Source: Carnobacterium divergens DSM 20623 (GTDB taxonomy: Bacteria; Bacillota; Bacilli; Lactobacillales; Carnobacteriaceae). Taken from it: a DNA stretch of 64,000 nucleotides. The position numbers were made by a program, and so were the translations under genes. The stretch covers positions 372,001 through 436,000 of the forward strand of contig NZ_JQLO01000001.1 in NCBI RefSeq assembly GCF_000744255.1, in the 5' to 3' direction. Below the pieces are notes generated by a model that searched no databases, had not been told where the DNA came from, and was given only the letters and a program-made list of their open reading frames with translations. Position 1 is the first letter of the stretch. Each line of letters starts with the position of its first letter. Shown here in pieces: positions 29,601-36,993 of the stretch.

Positions 29601-31208
29601 GTAGACTATAAAGAATTCTGGGCAGGGGAAAAAGGAACGTTAGAACCTGTTGTCGGAATTGCGGATATTCCAAGTATGCAGGCACAAGAAACATTTAGAT
29701 TAAACTTGTCTAAAGAAGGTCATTTAGCTGCCTTTTCAAGTCCAGGCTATGGAAAATCAACCTTCCTACAAATGATTCTAATGGGCTTAGCGCGTAAGCA
29801 CAATCCCGCTCGTTTACACGCCTATTTAATGGACTTTGGCACAAATGGATTATTGCCATTGCGGGGATTGCCTCATATTGCCGATACCATGAATAGCGAT
29901 GAAGACGAAAAAATTGGGAAATTCATCCGTCGGATGGAAGCTGAAATCAAGCTTCGTAAGAAGATGTTAAGCCAATACGCCGTAGCGAATATGGAAATGT
30001 ATGAAAAAGCTAGTGGCAATGAAGAACCGAGCATCGTGATTTTAGTGGATGGATTCGAAGGCTTTAAAGGAATGAAATATGAAGATGTCTTAGAAAAAAT
30101 CTTCACCCAAATCGCCCGTGAAGGTGCTGGAATTGGCATTCATTTACTAATTACTGCAGGACGTCAAAGCAGTATGCGCTTGAATTTACAAAGCAATATC
30201 AAGTTGCAATTAGCGATGAAACTCATCGATGACAACGAAGCGAAAAATATTGTTGGGAGAACTCAACTAGCAATAGATGATCTACCGGGTCGAGGGCTAG
30301 TCAAATTCGACGAACCAGCCTTATTCCAAGCGGCATTGCCAACACTTGGAGAAGATACGCTGGATATTATCGAAGCGATTCGAGAAGAAGCCAAAGAGAT
30401 GGATGCGTATTGGACAGGAGAGAGACCAGAGGAGATTCCGATAATGCCTGAAGTGATTAGTTTTAATGATTATATTGAGCGTAAACTTGTTTTAGAAAGA
30501 TTAAAAGATAAAGCTAAATTCCCAATAGGTTTAGAATTTGAAGAATTAGCACCTTACTCGCTAGAAAAAGGATTTGGCTCAAATAAAATAATTGTTTCAA
30601 GTAATAATCAAGATCAATTTAACTTAATGAAAACAATTGCTAATATTATAGAAATTAAAAATCAAGGTAATATGATTCATATATTTGATAATGAACAGGG
30701 AAGTTTATCTGCTTATGAAAATAAAGAGTATGTTGGCAGTTATATTACTGACAAAGAAGAAATTGAAGACTTTTTTGAAGGTTTAAATAATGAAGTTAAT
30801 TTAAGACAAAAAGAATATAAACGAATTTTAGCCGAAGAAGGACTAGAAAAAGGAAAAGAAATGATAGCGGCATTACCATATCATATATTGATGATTTCTA
30901 ATATTGGTGAGTTTGGGAGTAAGTTAAGTAAAGAAGCAATAGTAGATATAATGAATGTGTTTGAAAAAGGGAATGAACTAGGTATTACCTTTATTATATC
31001 AGGAACGCCAGCAAACTATGGCCAAAATTATGATGAATTTAGTAAAGCTGTAAAAGCTTTAAATAGTGGCTATTTGTTAATGAAGTATGGCGATCAAAGT
31101 ATACTCAAAGCAACTAATCTTGGTTACAATACCTTAAAACCTTTGCCTAATGAAGTTTATGTAATTAATAATGATCAAGCAGAGCATTTTAAGATGCCAA
31201 CTATCTAA
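26679..31208 (+). CDS. essC: Type VII secretion ATPase EssC with divergent C-terminal domain
   Basis: The 1509-residue FtsK/SpoIIIE-family motor drives T7SSb export. Parts in order: two N-terminal FHA-like domains (about 1-190), two membrane helices (about 233-285), ATPase D1 with Walker A G-T-T-G-S-G-K-S (about 674), ATPase D2 with S-P-G-Y-G-K-S-T (about 1023), and a degenerate D3 (about 1250-1509) with G-F-G-S-N-K in place of Walker A. GTG start after AAAGGAGG. From about nucleotide 30440 base composition falls sharply to the AT-rich style of the downstream effector genes. In S. aureus and Listeria, EssC variants differ in this same C-terminal part, which selects substrates. The change here suggests a swapped substrate-specific end. 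Confidence 0.95.
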   Translation: MSKEKVIIKTENEIHQLSLDQKLTYQIGNQVAFDVYVKDEGDEKLSLSFNAEKNSWELVNTQTNICLEIGKNKKQSVSLNNKTITVDWIADSTIIPYQLTKKSNWHISNDKTALVQLAMDQHEKILVTKGPYGWEVNPLNGEVYVNNKKQLKPAVLENGDFIYVAGAFLYFYDEELHIANGDKFTIHLPQLVQSSYDFYDEYPDYHRSPRIIYRDPEEKVTIGTPDAAPSKPSEQLLKTILPPLVMLSMTILMAIIQPRGLYVLVSAGTTVMTVIFSISSYIKSRKKYKVDMKDRVRIYEEYLTSKSKELHQVNQEQRTGKLYHYPDVETLSKMITQYNHRIYEKTPLHFDFLNYRLGLGKVKSSMEVSYSGSDGQKKLDDLEKEGFNLYQDHQRVDGVPITTELTLGPIGYIGPRPLVIEQLQLLVNQLAFAHSYHDLQFITIFPEEELAQWSWMRWLPHATLQDMNVRGFVYHQRSRDQVLNSLTQILKSRQNAKDEGGRDAESTIFTPHYVVLITDVKLILDHTIMEFFNEDPTALGCSIIFVQDVLSSLSENVKTVIDIRDRNTGVMVLENGDLKNTEFKLDHFPECFDKEQIPRTLAPLNHLQNLKNSIPEAVTFLEMYEVDRFEELNVLSRWASHSPHKSLAVPLGLRGKEDLVNLNLHEKAHGPHGLVAGTTGSGKSEIIQSYILSLAVNFHPYDVAFLLIDYKGGGMANLFRNLPHLLGSITNLDGAQSMRALISINAELKRRQRLFSENNVNHINQYQKLYKEGEVSDPMPHLFLISDEFAELKSEQPEFMKELVSTARIGRSLGIHLILATQKPSGVVNEQIWSNSKFKLALKVADKSDSMEMLKTPDAAEITLPGRAYLQVGNNEIYELFQSAWSGADYNPDKEDSQAEDLTIYAINDLGQYEILSEDLSGLENSDEMKTVPTELDAVIDGIHDLTVEEGIESLPRPWLPPLEERLYLPNLDAVDYKEFWAGEKGTLEPVVGIADIPSMQAQETFRLNLSKEGHLAAFSSPGYGKSTFLQMILMGLARKHNPARLHAYLMDFGTNGLLPLRGLPHIADTMNSDEDEKIGKFIRRMEAEIKLRKKMLSQYAVANMEMYEKASGNEEPSIVILVDGFEGFKGMKYEDVLEKIFTQIAREGAGIGIHLLITAGRQSSMRLNLQSNIKLQLAMKLIDDNEAKNIVGRTQLAIDDLPGRGLVKFDEPALFQAALPTLGEDTLDIIEAIREEAKEMDAYWTGERPEEIPIMPEVISFNDYIERKLVLERLKDKAKFPIGLEFEELAPYSLEKGFGSNKIIVSSNNQDQFNLMKTIANIIEIKNQGNMIHIFDNEQGSLSAYENKEYVGSYITDKEEIEDFFEGLNNEVNLRQKEYKRILAEEGLEKGKEMIAALPYHILMISNIGEFGSKLSKEAIVDIMNVFEKGNELGITFIISGTPANYGQNYDEFSKAVKALNSGYLLMKYGDQSILKATNLGYNTLKPLPNEVYVINNDQAEHFKMPTI

Positions 31209-31232
31209 TTTAATTTCAGAGGAGAATTTAAT

Positions 31233-31742
31233 ATGTATGATCAATATGGAATGGCAAAACAACAAGAAAAAGCAGCAAAATCAAGAGAAAAAGATAAAAA
31301 AGAAAGAAATGCTAAACAACGTTCTAAATGGAACGAAGAACGTACTAAAGTAAAAAAAGAGAAAGAAACGGCAGAAACTAGACGTTCAAGTTTAGAAGAA
31401 GAATTGGCTAAACTTGAACAGGCAAATACAGATATTTTTGTGCTTTTTGATGAAATAGGAGAAAATGTAACAAAAAAAATATCAGAAATAAACAATAATA
31501 AAGTATTTATAGAACCAAATTACGCTGGTGGTTATGTTAAAGATATAAAACGAGAATATAAAGGTGGTATTAAATATAAACTTAATACAGTCTTAGAATA
31601 TTTCAATTACTATTCAGAAAATTACGAAATAATAAAATCAGAACTTGATGAGAAAATTGAAAATATAGGAAATAAAATAGCAAAATTAAATGGAAGGATT
31701 TTACAAATAGATTATATAATTGATGTAACGTATGCAGATTAA
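31233..31742 (+). CDS. Coiled-coil protein, candidate T7SS helper
   Basis: The 169-residue protein has a strongly charged N-terminal half (Lys/Glu/Arg/Gln-rich, residues 8-70) that should form a long coiled coil, then a second helical region (about 105-160). No signal peptide or membrane helix. It starts 24 bases after essC behind GAGGAG, in the position where LXG-type loci carry DUF5082-like helical partner proteins (Lap-type). I cannot assign it to that family with certainty. It is probably a partner that forms a composite export signal with the effector three genes downstream. Confidence 0.7.
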   Translation: MYDQYGMAKQQEKAAKSREKDKKERNAKQRSKWNEERTKVKKEKETAETRRSSLEEELAKLEQANTDIFVLFDEIGENVTKKISEINNNKVFIEPNYAGGYVKDIKREYKGGIKYKLNTVLEYFNYYSENYEIIKSELDEKIENIGNKIAKLNGRILQIDYIIDVTYAD

Positions 31743-31763
31743 TTAGTTTGGGGGGAAATAGGT

Positions 31764-32042
31764 ATGGAAGGTACGGGTTATGAATTTAAGGTTGATTTAG
31801 AAGAATTGGAGAATCAAAGAGAAAAGTTAAAACAAGTTTTTTCGTATGTTCATAATGGTTTAAAAAATATTGATGAAGCTTTACAAGGTGTAGAAGATAA
31901 AGGAATTAAAGGGAAATCTGCTGATAGTATAAATGAATTAATGGAAATTATAAGATCAGATGTCATTTCAGTATCAGATAGTTATAATAATTTATTGATT
32001 TCTAACATCAATGTAGCGAAAGTAGTTTTCAAAGAACTATAG
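31764..32042 (+). CDS. Small helical WXG100-like partner protein
   Basis: The 92-residue, all-helical protein is the size of WXG100/Lap proteins. Two helices (about 10-45 and 55-90) flank a G-I-K-G-K-S-A-D turn where WXG proteins have their motif; there is no Trp. It lies second in a run of three small helical genes between essC and the candidate effector, with a GGGGGG ribosome site. Its likely role is to help deliver the effector to EssC, by analogy with LXG-associated helical proteins. Confidence 0.72.
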   Translation: MEGTGYEFKVDLEELENQREKLKQVFSYVHNGLKNIDEALQGVEDKGIKGKSADSINELMEIIRSDVISVSDSYNNLLISNINVAKVVFKEL

Positions 32043-32058
32043 GAGGGAGTATATAAAA

Positions 32059-32538
32059 ATGGTAGCGAAAAATTACTTTCAGGCACCAGGTAGTCCAGAA
32101 CCCGATTTATCAAAAAATAACTTATCAAGTAATGTTCCAGGTATGCCTGATCCACCTGATAAAAAAAATTCATCTGGTCCATCAGCTAATATAAAAAGCC
32201 CAGAAGTGATGACAAGAAATGCAGGTAAACAAATCTTAATGAATAAAGTAAAGATTCAAGAAGATATTTGCTTAAATATTCTAATAGGTACAAATCAAAT
32301 TAAAGAAGGTAAGAAAATTTTAGGCGAAATTAAGGGCAATATTACAGAAGATATTTGGAAATCGAAATCTGCTAAGGAATATCAAAAATATTTAGAACAA
32401 TATGAATTGTATATTGATCAATTAGCTCAATTTTTTAATAATTTTTCAAAAAAATTAATTGATAATGCGGAAGTTTTTGAAGAACTTGATACGTTGATGC
32501 AAAAGCAACTTAATTTTGAAGATTGGAGACCTGAATAA
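32059..32538 (+). CDS. WXG100-like partner with Pro-rich N-terminal extension
   Basis: The 159-residue protein has an unstructured N-terminus rich in Pro, Ser, Asn and Asp (about residues 8-50, with PGSPEPD and PGMPDPPD). A helical hairpin of about 100 residues follows, with D-I-W-K-S-K-S-A-K-E-Y at the turn, close to a WxG motif. The ribosome site is AGGAGGGAG. The gene abuts the effector gene (TAAATG), so the two are made together. A proline-rich extension on a WXG100-like protein is unusual. It is a candidate chaperone or co-secreted partner of the effector. Confidence 0.7.
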   Translation: MVAKNYFQAPGSPEPDLSKNNLSSNVPGMPDPPDKKNSSGPSANIKSPEVMTRNAGKQILMNKVKIQEDICLNILIGTNQIKEGKKILGEIKGNITEDIWKSKSAKEYQKYLEQYELYIDQLAQFFNNFSKKLIDNAEVFEELDTLMQKQLNFEDWRPE

Positions 32539-33762
32539 ATGGGGGACAAAAGAATTATTTTGGATGATCAGATGTCAAAGGACCATCTTAATTTAAAAAG
32601 TGCTATTGAAAATTTTTCAGCTATTATGACTAATTTTTATACTAATTTAGATAAAGTAGATGAAGTTAAATCAAGCACTAAAATAGCTAAAGGTAATTAT
32701 TTAGGTTTTAATAAAAAGGAATCTGACCTGCACACTAAAATAAATTGTGCAACAAGAGAGTCTTTTTCAGAAGAATTATATGCAGATTTAGCTACTATCG
32801 AAGGAATTATGACAAACACTGTAACTACATCTAAAATAAATGATAATGCTTTAACAGTTCAAATTACTGAAAGAATAAATGAGTTAGAAATAATACAAAA
32901 AATTATAAAAGAGTACGATGAAACTATTTCAAATAGTGGAGATTTATCTAACCCTAGTACATTGGCTAATCTTACAAAAGTTCGAAGTACATCAGGAATT
33001 AATGATATTGCAGGAGCAATAGAAGCAAAACAAAATCGTTTGAAAAATAGAATTGGAAATAAATATTTTACTGATGCTGAGTTAGCAAAAATGATCAAAG
33101 AAATATATGGAGAGCCTGTTGCCACCGATAATATGGAAGAATTTTTAAAATATGCTCGTTATACAATGTTGACGGATAATTATTTAGCTAGTATATTTAA
33201 ATTAGCGAATGGAAAATCCATAACTGATTTCCAAGGTCTTTTAGTGCAGGATAAAGACGGTAAGTGGCGATTTGTTATAAAATCTAAAGATAACAAATGG
33301 AGTGCGACAATTATTGATTTGGATAATTTAGGTGATGGAGCTTATTTTAGTCCTTTGTCCGATGTGAATCCTAAAGGTACTGGTTCTGTAAAAGGAAATA
33401 AACCAACAATGGGGTTTGATAGTGGACTTAATACGAAAGGTGGCATCAAGGGGAGCCTTTTTAAAGTTGAAGATAATGATGGAAACTCTGTTTCAATGGG
33501 AAATGCAAATGTAGGGGCTAACATTAACCAAAAAGGAATAAATTTCGGATTAGATGCTAGTTTAATAGAGACAAATAGTACGCTAGTTTTCCATGAAAAT
33601 GATCTATATTATTACCAAACAGAACTAGGTGTTACAGCTTTATCAGCTTCTGTGGGAGGATCATTGACAACACACGGATTTAAATTAAAAACGCCAGGTT
33701 TGGTTAGTATATCAGTTGGAATTGGGAAAGTTGATAAAATTGATACTGATTTTAATAATTAG
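32539..33762 (+). CDS. Candidate T7SS effector with variable C-terminal domain
   Basis: The 407-residue protein is helical for about 230 residues, then changes to a glycine-rich, strand-rich C-terminal domain (about 231-407) with alternating polar and hydrophobic residues (TELGVTALSASVGGSL, LVSISVGIGK). There is no signal peptide. This fits a T7SSb substrate: helical targeting half, toxic C-terminal half. It follows three helical partner candidates and directly precedes a lipoprotein gene. Two decayed copies of parts of its C-terminal domain lie downstream (35080-35319 and 39065-39262), each directly before another lipoprotein of the same family. I do not see a clear LXG motif or any known toxin active site, so its activity is unknown. 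Confidence 0.72.
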   Translation: MGDKRIILDDQMSKDHLNLKSAIENFSAIMTNFYTNLDKVDEVKSSTKIAKGNYLGFNKKESDLHTKINCATRESFSEELYADLATIEGIMTNTVTTSKINDNALTVQITERINELEIIQKIIKEYDETISNSGDLSNPSTLANLTKVRSTSGINDIAGAIEAKQNRLKNRIGNKYFTDAELAKMIKEIYGEPVATDNMEEFLKYARYTMLTDNYLASIFKLANGKSITDFQGLLVQDKDGKWRFVIKSKDNKWSATIIDLDNLGDGAYFSPLSDVNPKGTGSVKGNKPTMGFDSGLNTKGGIKGSLFKVEDNDGNSVSMGNANVGANINQKGINFGLDASLIETNSTLVFHENDLYYYQTELGVTALSASVGGSLTTHGFKLKTPGLVSISVGIGKVDKIDTDFNN

Positions 33763-33781
33763 TAACTAGGAGGAAATAAGC

Positions 33782-34375
33782 TTGAAAAAAAAATTATTAA
33801 TAGGGGTGACTTTATTATTTCTGTCAGGTTGTTATAACTCTACGAATAAAGTTATAGAATCTGATAATACCTCTAAAAGTAGTGAAAATAAAATAAAAAA
33901 AGCAGTAATTATTTTTGATAACACTTATAGATTAGTCTATAATAATAATCAAGAAAAAAATGAAGTTGACAAAACTAATATGGTTGAAATGAAACCTTTG
34001 TTAATTAGAAATTTTGAAAAAGTTGAAAATAAAATAAATAAATCTATGGAAATAAATGTTGTACCATTAACTTATACTATTACTAGCAATCAAAATGGTA
34101 AATTTATTACTTTTAATATATTTGTAATAAACACAACTGACAAAGAGATAACTAACTTTGAATCAATTATGACGTTTAGTTTTACTGATAATTCATACAG
34201 TTTTTCTGACTCATTAAATATGAAAGATATTGATATGGATAAATTATCACGTAATGAAGGAGTTATAATTTCCTATTCTCAAAGCATTGTAGACCAATCT
34301 GAAGAATATTTTAATAATCTTAAACTTGAAGATATTAGTATTAATTTAAGTGAAGTAAAAATAGATAGAAATTAG
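33782..34375 (+). CDS. Lipoprotein, candidate immunity protein (paralogue 1)
   Basis: The 197-residue lipoprotein starts at TTG, 9 bases after AGGAGG, with lipobox L-S-G-C at about residue 17. The mature part has a Ser/Asn/Lys-rich linker, then a conserved domain: K-K-A-V-I-I-F-D-N, R-L-V-Y-N, K-P-L-L-I-x-N-F, a strand segment F-N-I-F-V-I-N-T-T-D, and ending E-G-V-I-I-S-Y and N-L-K-L-E-D-I. Three full paralogues follow at 34462, 35332 and 39283. It sits 19 bases after the candidate effector, the usual place for an immunity gene. Being a lipoprotein, it would protect on the outer face of the membrane. Function is inferred from context. Confidence 0.75.
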   Translation: MKKKLLIGVTLLFLSGCYNSTNKVIESDNTSKSSENKIKKAVIIFDNTYRLVYNNNQEKNEVDKTNMVEMKPLLIRNFEKVENKINKSMEINVVPLTYTITSNQNGKFITFNIFVINTTDKEITNFESIMTFSFTDNSYSFSDSLNMKDIDMDKLSRNEGVIISYSQSIVDQSEEYFNNLKLEDISINLSEVKIDRN

Positions 34376-34461
34376 TATTTAAATGTGGTTGGAAATTAAA
34401 TAATTTGGTTTTTATTTTAAAACAATATTAAATACTGTAGCACTACTAGGAGGAAATAAAT

Positions 34462-35055
34462 TTGAAGAAAAAATTATTAATAGTTGTTTTTTTAATATTC
34501 TTTACAGGCTGTTATAATACTATAAATAAAAATAAAAAAAATACAGAATCAGATAATATTTCAAAAGGTAGTGAAAATAAAAAAAAAGCAATAATTATTT
34601 TCGATAATAACTATAGGTTGGTATATAATAGTGCTCAAGAAAGAAATGAGATTGACAGAAAAGCAATGATTGAGGCTAAACCATTGTTAATAGAAAATTT
34701 TAAGAAAGTCAAAAATAAAATAGATGATAGCCTGTCAATTAATATTTTACCGTTATCCTATATTTTAAAAACTAATCAAAATAGTAAATACATTTCTTTC
34801 AATTTATTTGTTATAAATACCTCGGATGAAATTATTACGAATTTTAAAACTAAGGCGAATTTTAGTTTTGTGAATAATCCTTATAAATTTTCATTTGTAA
34901 CTGAAATGCAAGATGTTGGTATGGAAAAATTATTGCCTAATGAAGGAGTTATAATTTCATATGAAGAAGATATTACTGATCAACCAACAGAATACTTTAA
35001 TACTCCCCAACTTGAAGATGTTAATGTTAATTTAAGTGAGTTGAAAATATTTTAG
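34462..35055 (+). CDS. Lipoprotein, candidate immunity protein (paralogue 2)
   Basis: The 197-residue paralogue of the preceding lipoprotein has a TTG start after AGGAGG and lipobox F-T-G-C. The same blocks are present: A-I-I-I-F-D-N-N-Y-R-L-V-Y-N, A-K-P-L-L-I-E-N-F, F-N-L-F-V-I-N-T-S-D, M-E-K-L-L-P-N-E-G-V-I-I-S-Y, and a final L-E-D-V-N-V-N-L-S-E-L. No effector gene lies between paralogues 1 and 2; the 86-base gap shows no recognisable remnant. It is probably an orphan immunity gene kept to neutralise related toxins. Confidence 0.72.
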   Translation: MKKKLLIVVFLIFFTGCYNTINKNKKNTESDNISKGSENKKKAIIIFDNNYRLVYNSAQERNEIDRKAMIEAKPLLIENFKKVKNKIDDSLSINILPLSYILKTNQNSKYISFNLFVINTSDEIITNFKTKANFSFVNNPYKFSFVTEMQDVGMEKLLPNEGVIISYEEDITDQPTEYFNTPQLEDVNVNLSELKIF

Positions 35056-35079
35056 CATGAGAAGGATAAACAGATATAG

Positions 35080-35319
35080 AATGAAATAATTATTGATTTC
35101 GATAGTTTAGATGATAGTGCTTATTTTAGTTCTTTATCGGATATGAAAATTAAAATGAAAAGGTTTGTCAAAGTAAATAAATCAAATTTTTTTAAGATAG
35201 ACGATAATAATGACAGTTTTTTAGTTAGAGTAAGTTTTGAAATTAATGTTAGTCAAAAATTGTTTTTATTACTACCAAACAGAGATAACGATTTCAATTG
35301 TTGGACTATTAAAAACTAG
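35080..35319 (+). pseudogene. Decayed effector C-terminal cassette
   Basis: One open frame without a start codon translates to I-I-D-F-D-S-L-D-D-S-A-Y-F-S-S-L-S-D, matching I-I-D-L-D-N-L-G-D-G-A-Y-F-S-P-L-S-D of the effector at 32539. An F-F-K-I-D-D-N-N-D-S block matches L-F-K-V-E-D-N-D-G-N-S. The glycine-rich middle and the end are lost or altered. Its stop codon TAG lies in CTAGGAGG, the ribosome site of the next lipoprotein, as at the intact unit. It is a remnant of an effector C-terminal cassette paired with paralogue 3. Confidence 0.75.
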
Positions 35320-35331
35320 GAGGAAATGAGT

Positions 35332-35925
35332 TTGAAAAAAAAGTTATTAATAGTAATTACTATAATATTTCTTTCAGGTTGTTATAAGACAATAAATAAG
35401 ACTGAAAAAAATGTGGAAGTAGAAGGTATTTCGAAAGATAGTAGTACAGCAATAAAAAAAGCCCTTATTATTTTTGATAACACTTATAGGCTAGTATATA
35501 ATAATAGTCAAGAAAAAAATGAAGTTGATAAAAAAGCTATGGATGAAGCTAAACCGTTATTAATTGAAAATTTTGAAATAGTAAAATATAAAATTGATAA
35601 ATCGAAAAAAATTAATATTTTACCATTATCATACAGTTTGATAACTAATCAAAGTGGTAAGCATTTATCTTTAAACTTATTTATTATAAATACTTCTAAT
35701 GACAAAATTGTTAATTTTAGGGCTAATGAAAATTTTAGTTTTTCTAATAATCCATATAGCTTTTCTGATACCTTAGAAATGAAAGATATTGGTATGGAAA
35801 ATTTATCGCCAAATGAAGGAGTGATTTATTCATATGAACAAAATATAACCGATCAACCAGAGGAATATTTTAATAATCTTAAGCTTAAAGACATTAATAT
35901 TAACTTAAGTGAATTGGAAATTTAA
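35332..35925 (+). CDS. Lipoprotein, candidate immunity protein (paralogue 3)
   Basis: This is the third member of the family. An ATG two codons upstream (35326) is only two bases from AGGAGG, while the TTG at 35332 has normal spacing and aligns with the TTG starts of the other copies, so TTG is chosen. Lipobox L-S-G-C is followed by the same conserved blocks, including I-I-F-D-N-T-Y-R-L-V-Y-N-N and M-E-N-L-S-P-N-E-G-V. It directly follows the decayed cassette 35080-35319. It probably outlived its cognate effector. Confidence 0.72.
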   Translation: MKKKLLIVITIIFLSGCYKTINKTEKNVEVEGISKDSSTAIKKALIIFDNTYRLVYNNSQEKNEVDKKAMDEAKPLLIENFEIVKYKIDKSKKINILPLSYSLITNQSGKHLSLNLFIINTSNDKIVNFRANENFSFSNNPYSFSDTLEMKDIGMENLSPNEGVIYSYEQNITDQPEEYFNNLKLKDININLSELEI

Positions 35926-36028
35926 AAATAGTAAATTGAAAGAAAAAATATTTTAAATGACAATAGTTATTTTTATGTTCGAACTATTTTCTAACGATTT
36001 TAATTTACTATTAATAGGGAGAGATTTA

Positions 36029-36451
36029 ATGAAAATAAAATTACCAAAATATATGGAAAAGGATTTAGAAAAAAATGACTTAAATATTTTAAAAGAAATT
36101 GAAAAAGAGTTAATTTCTTCAAAACTTACAAATGATATCTGTATTTTTTCTGATAAGGTTTATTTGAATGGAAAGAAAATATCTGTACCTCTCATTTTTT
36201 TTAATAATACCGATAAAATAATTGGCGATATAGAAATAAAAGTTGCTTTTTCGATATATGGAAAAGTAATTTTTAATGGTGCTATTGCATTTAAAAAAGA
36301 TATGTATGATAAATTACTTCCTCAAGAGGGGGTATTGGATTATTGGATACTTGAATTAGCTGGAGAACAAGGTGAAATGGAGATAATAGAATTAAAGAAA
36401 GATGAGTTTAATTTACAAATAATAGAGTGCCATGAAATTTGTTATGAATAA
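36029..36451 (+). CDS. Cytoplasmic relative of the lipoprotein family
   Basis: The 140-residue protein starts MKIKLPKYME after GGGAGAG; the longer reading has no ribosome site. No signal peptide. The C-terminal half, with I-S-V-P-L-I-F-F-N-N-T-D-K-I-I and then D-K-L-L-P-Q-E-G-V, lines up with the F-N-L-F-V-I-N-T-S-D...L-L-P-N-E-G-V blocks of the neighbouring lipoproteins. It therefore looks like the same fold kept inside the cell. A broken copy lies at 39932-40052. Possible roles are intracellular immunity or an effector-binding adaptor; neither is proven. Confidence 0.65.
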   Translation: MKIKLPKYMEKDLEKNDLNILKEIEKELISSKLTNDICIFSDKVYLNGKKISVPLIFFNNTDKIIGDIEIKVAFSIYGKVIFNGAIAFKKDMYDKLLPQEGVLDYWILELAGEQGEMEIIELKKDEFNLQIIECHEICYE

Positions 36452-36488
36452 ATAAATTTTTATTATAGTTAAAAGGAGATTAATAAAA

Positions 36489-36872
36489 TTGAATCAACTC
36501 TATAAAAAATTGGACACACTTGTACAGTACATGATTGGAATTCAGATTTTTGCAACCATTGCTATTCTGATTGGTGGTTTTTATATTAAAAGTCAAATTT
36601 CTTATATAGATGTAAATATGGCTGTATTTGTTATCAAAGCATTAGCTCAAGGAATTATCTCGGTGGTTGTTTTGTGTAAAGAAAAAGAAGAGCCTTCGAT
36701 GGGAAAAGCAATGTTAGCCTTAATTTTAGCTGTATCAATAGGATTTGTTCGTTTTTCAATTATGTTATCTAGTGGTCTTTATGTCAGTTACGGATTATCT
36801 GGTATTGCTCTTGTAATAACAGCAATTGTATTAATTGTTTATCAAGCAAAATATGATGGATTAAAAGGATAA
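36489..36872 (+). CDS. Small four-helix membrane protein
   Basis: The 127-residue protein has four hydrophobic segments and short charged loops (K-E-K-E-E-P-S between helices 2 and 3). A TTG start follows AAAGGAG. It resembles the protein at 38271: both have an I-Q-I-hydrophobic first helix, an A/I-Q-G-I-I helix, a charged loop with Glu-Lys, and an I-G/S-x-x-R-F-T/S segment. Its place among effector remnants suggests a membrane immunity protein, but the family is unknown to me. A terminator follows. Confidence 0.65.
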   Translation: MNQLYKKLDTLVQYMIGIQIFATIAILIGGFYIKSQISYIDVNMAVFVIKALAQGIISVVVLCKEKEEPSMGKAMLALILAVSIGFVRFSIMLSSGLYVSYGLSGIALVITAIVLIVYQAKYDGLKG

Positions 36873-36882
36873 TTTTCAGTTG

Positions 36883-36931
36883 CTTAGGCTACTCAAATTA
36901 AAGTCAATTAATTGAGTAACCTAAGTTTTAA
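36883..36931 (+). terminator. Intrinsic terminator
   Basis: CTTAGG-TACTCAA-TTAA pairs with TTAA-TTGAGTA-CCTAAG with two single-base bulges, followed by a T-rich tail. Confidence 0.65.
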
Positions 36932-36993
36932 TTAAATAATTAGATTACATTTGTAATAGTACATAATTTGAAATTTTGGAATAAGTTGTATGA

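Noticed and set aside
31171-31353. Overlapping frame at the end of essC
   Set aside because: It overlaps essC and the next gene in another frame and is low-complexity Lys/Gln; no start signal fits.
32539-33230. LXG domain in the candidate effector
   Set aside because: The helical half has the right size, but I could not see a convincing LXG motif, so only a general T7SS substrate is claimed.
35326-35334. ATG start for lipoprotein paralogue 3
   Set aside because: It is two bases from AGGAGG; the following TTG has proper spacing and aligns with the TTG starts of the sister genes.
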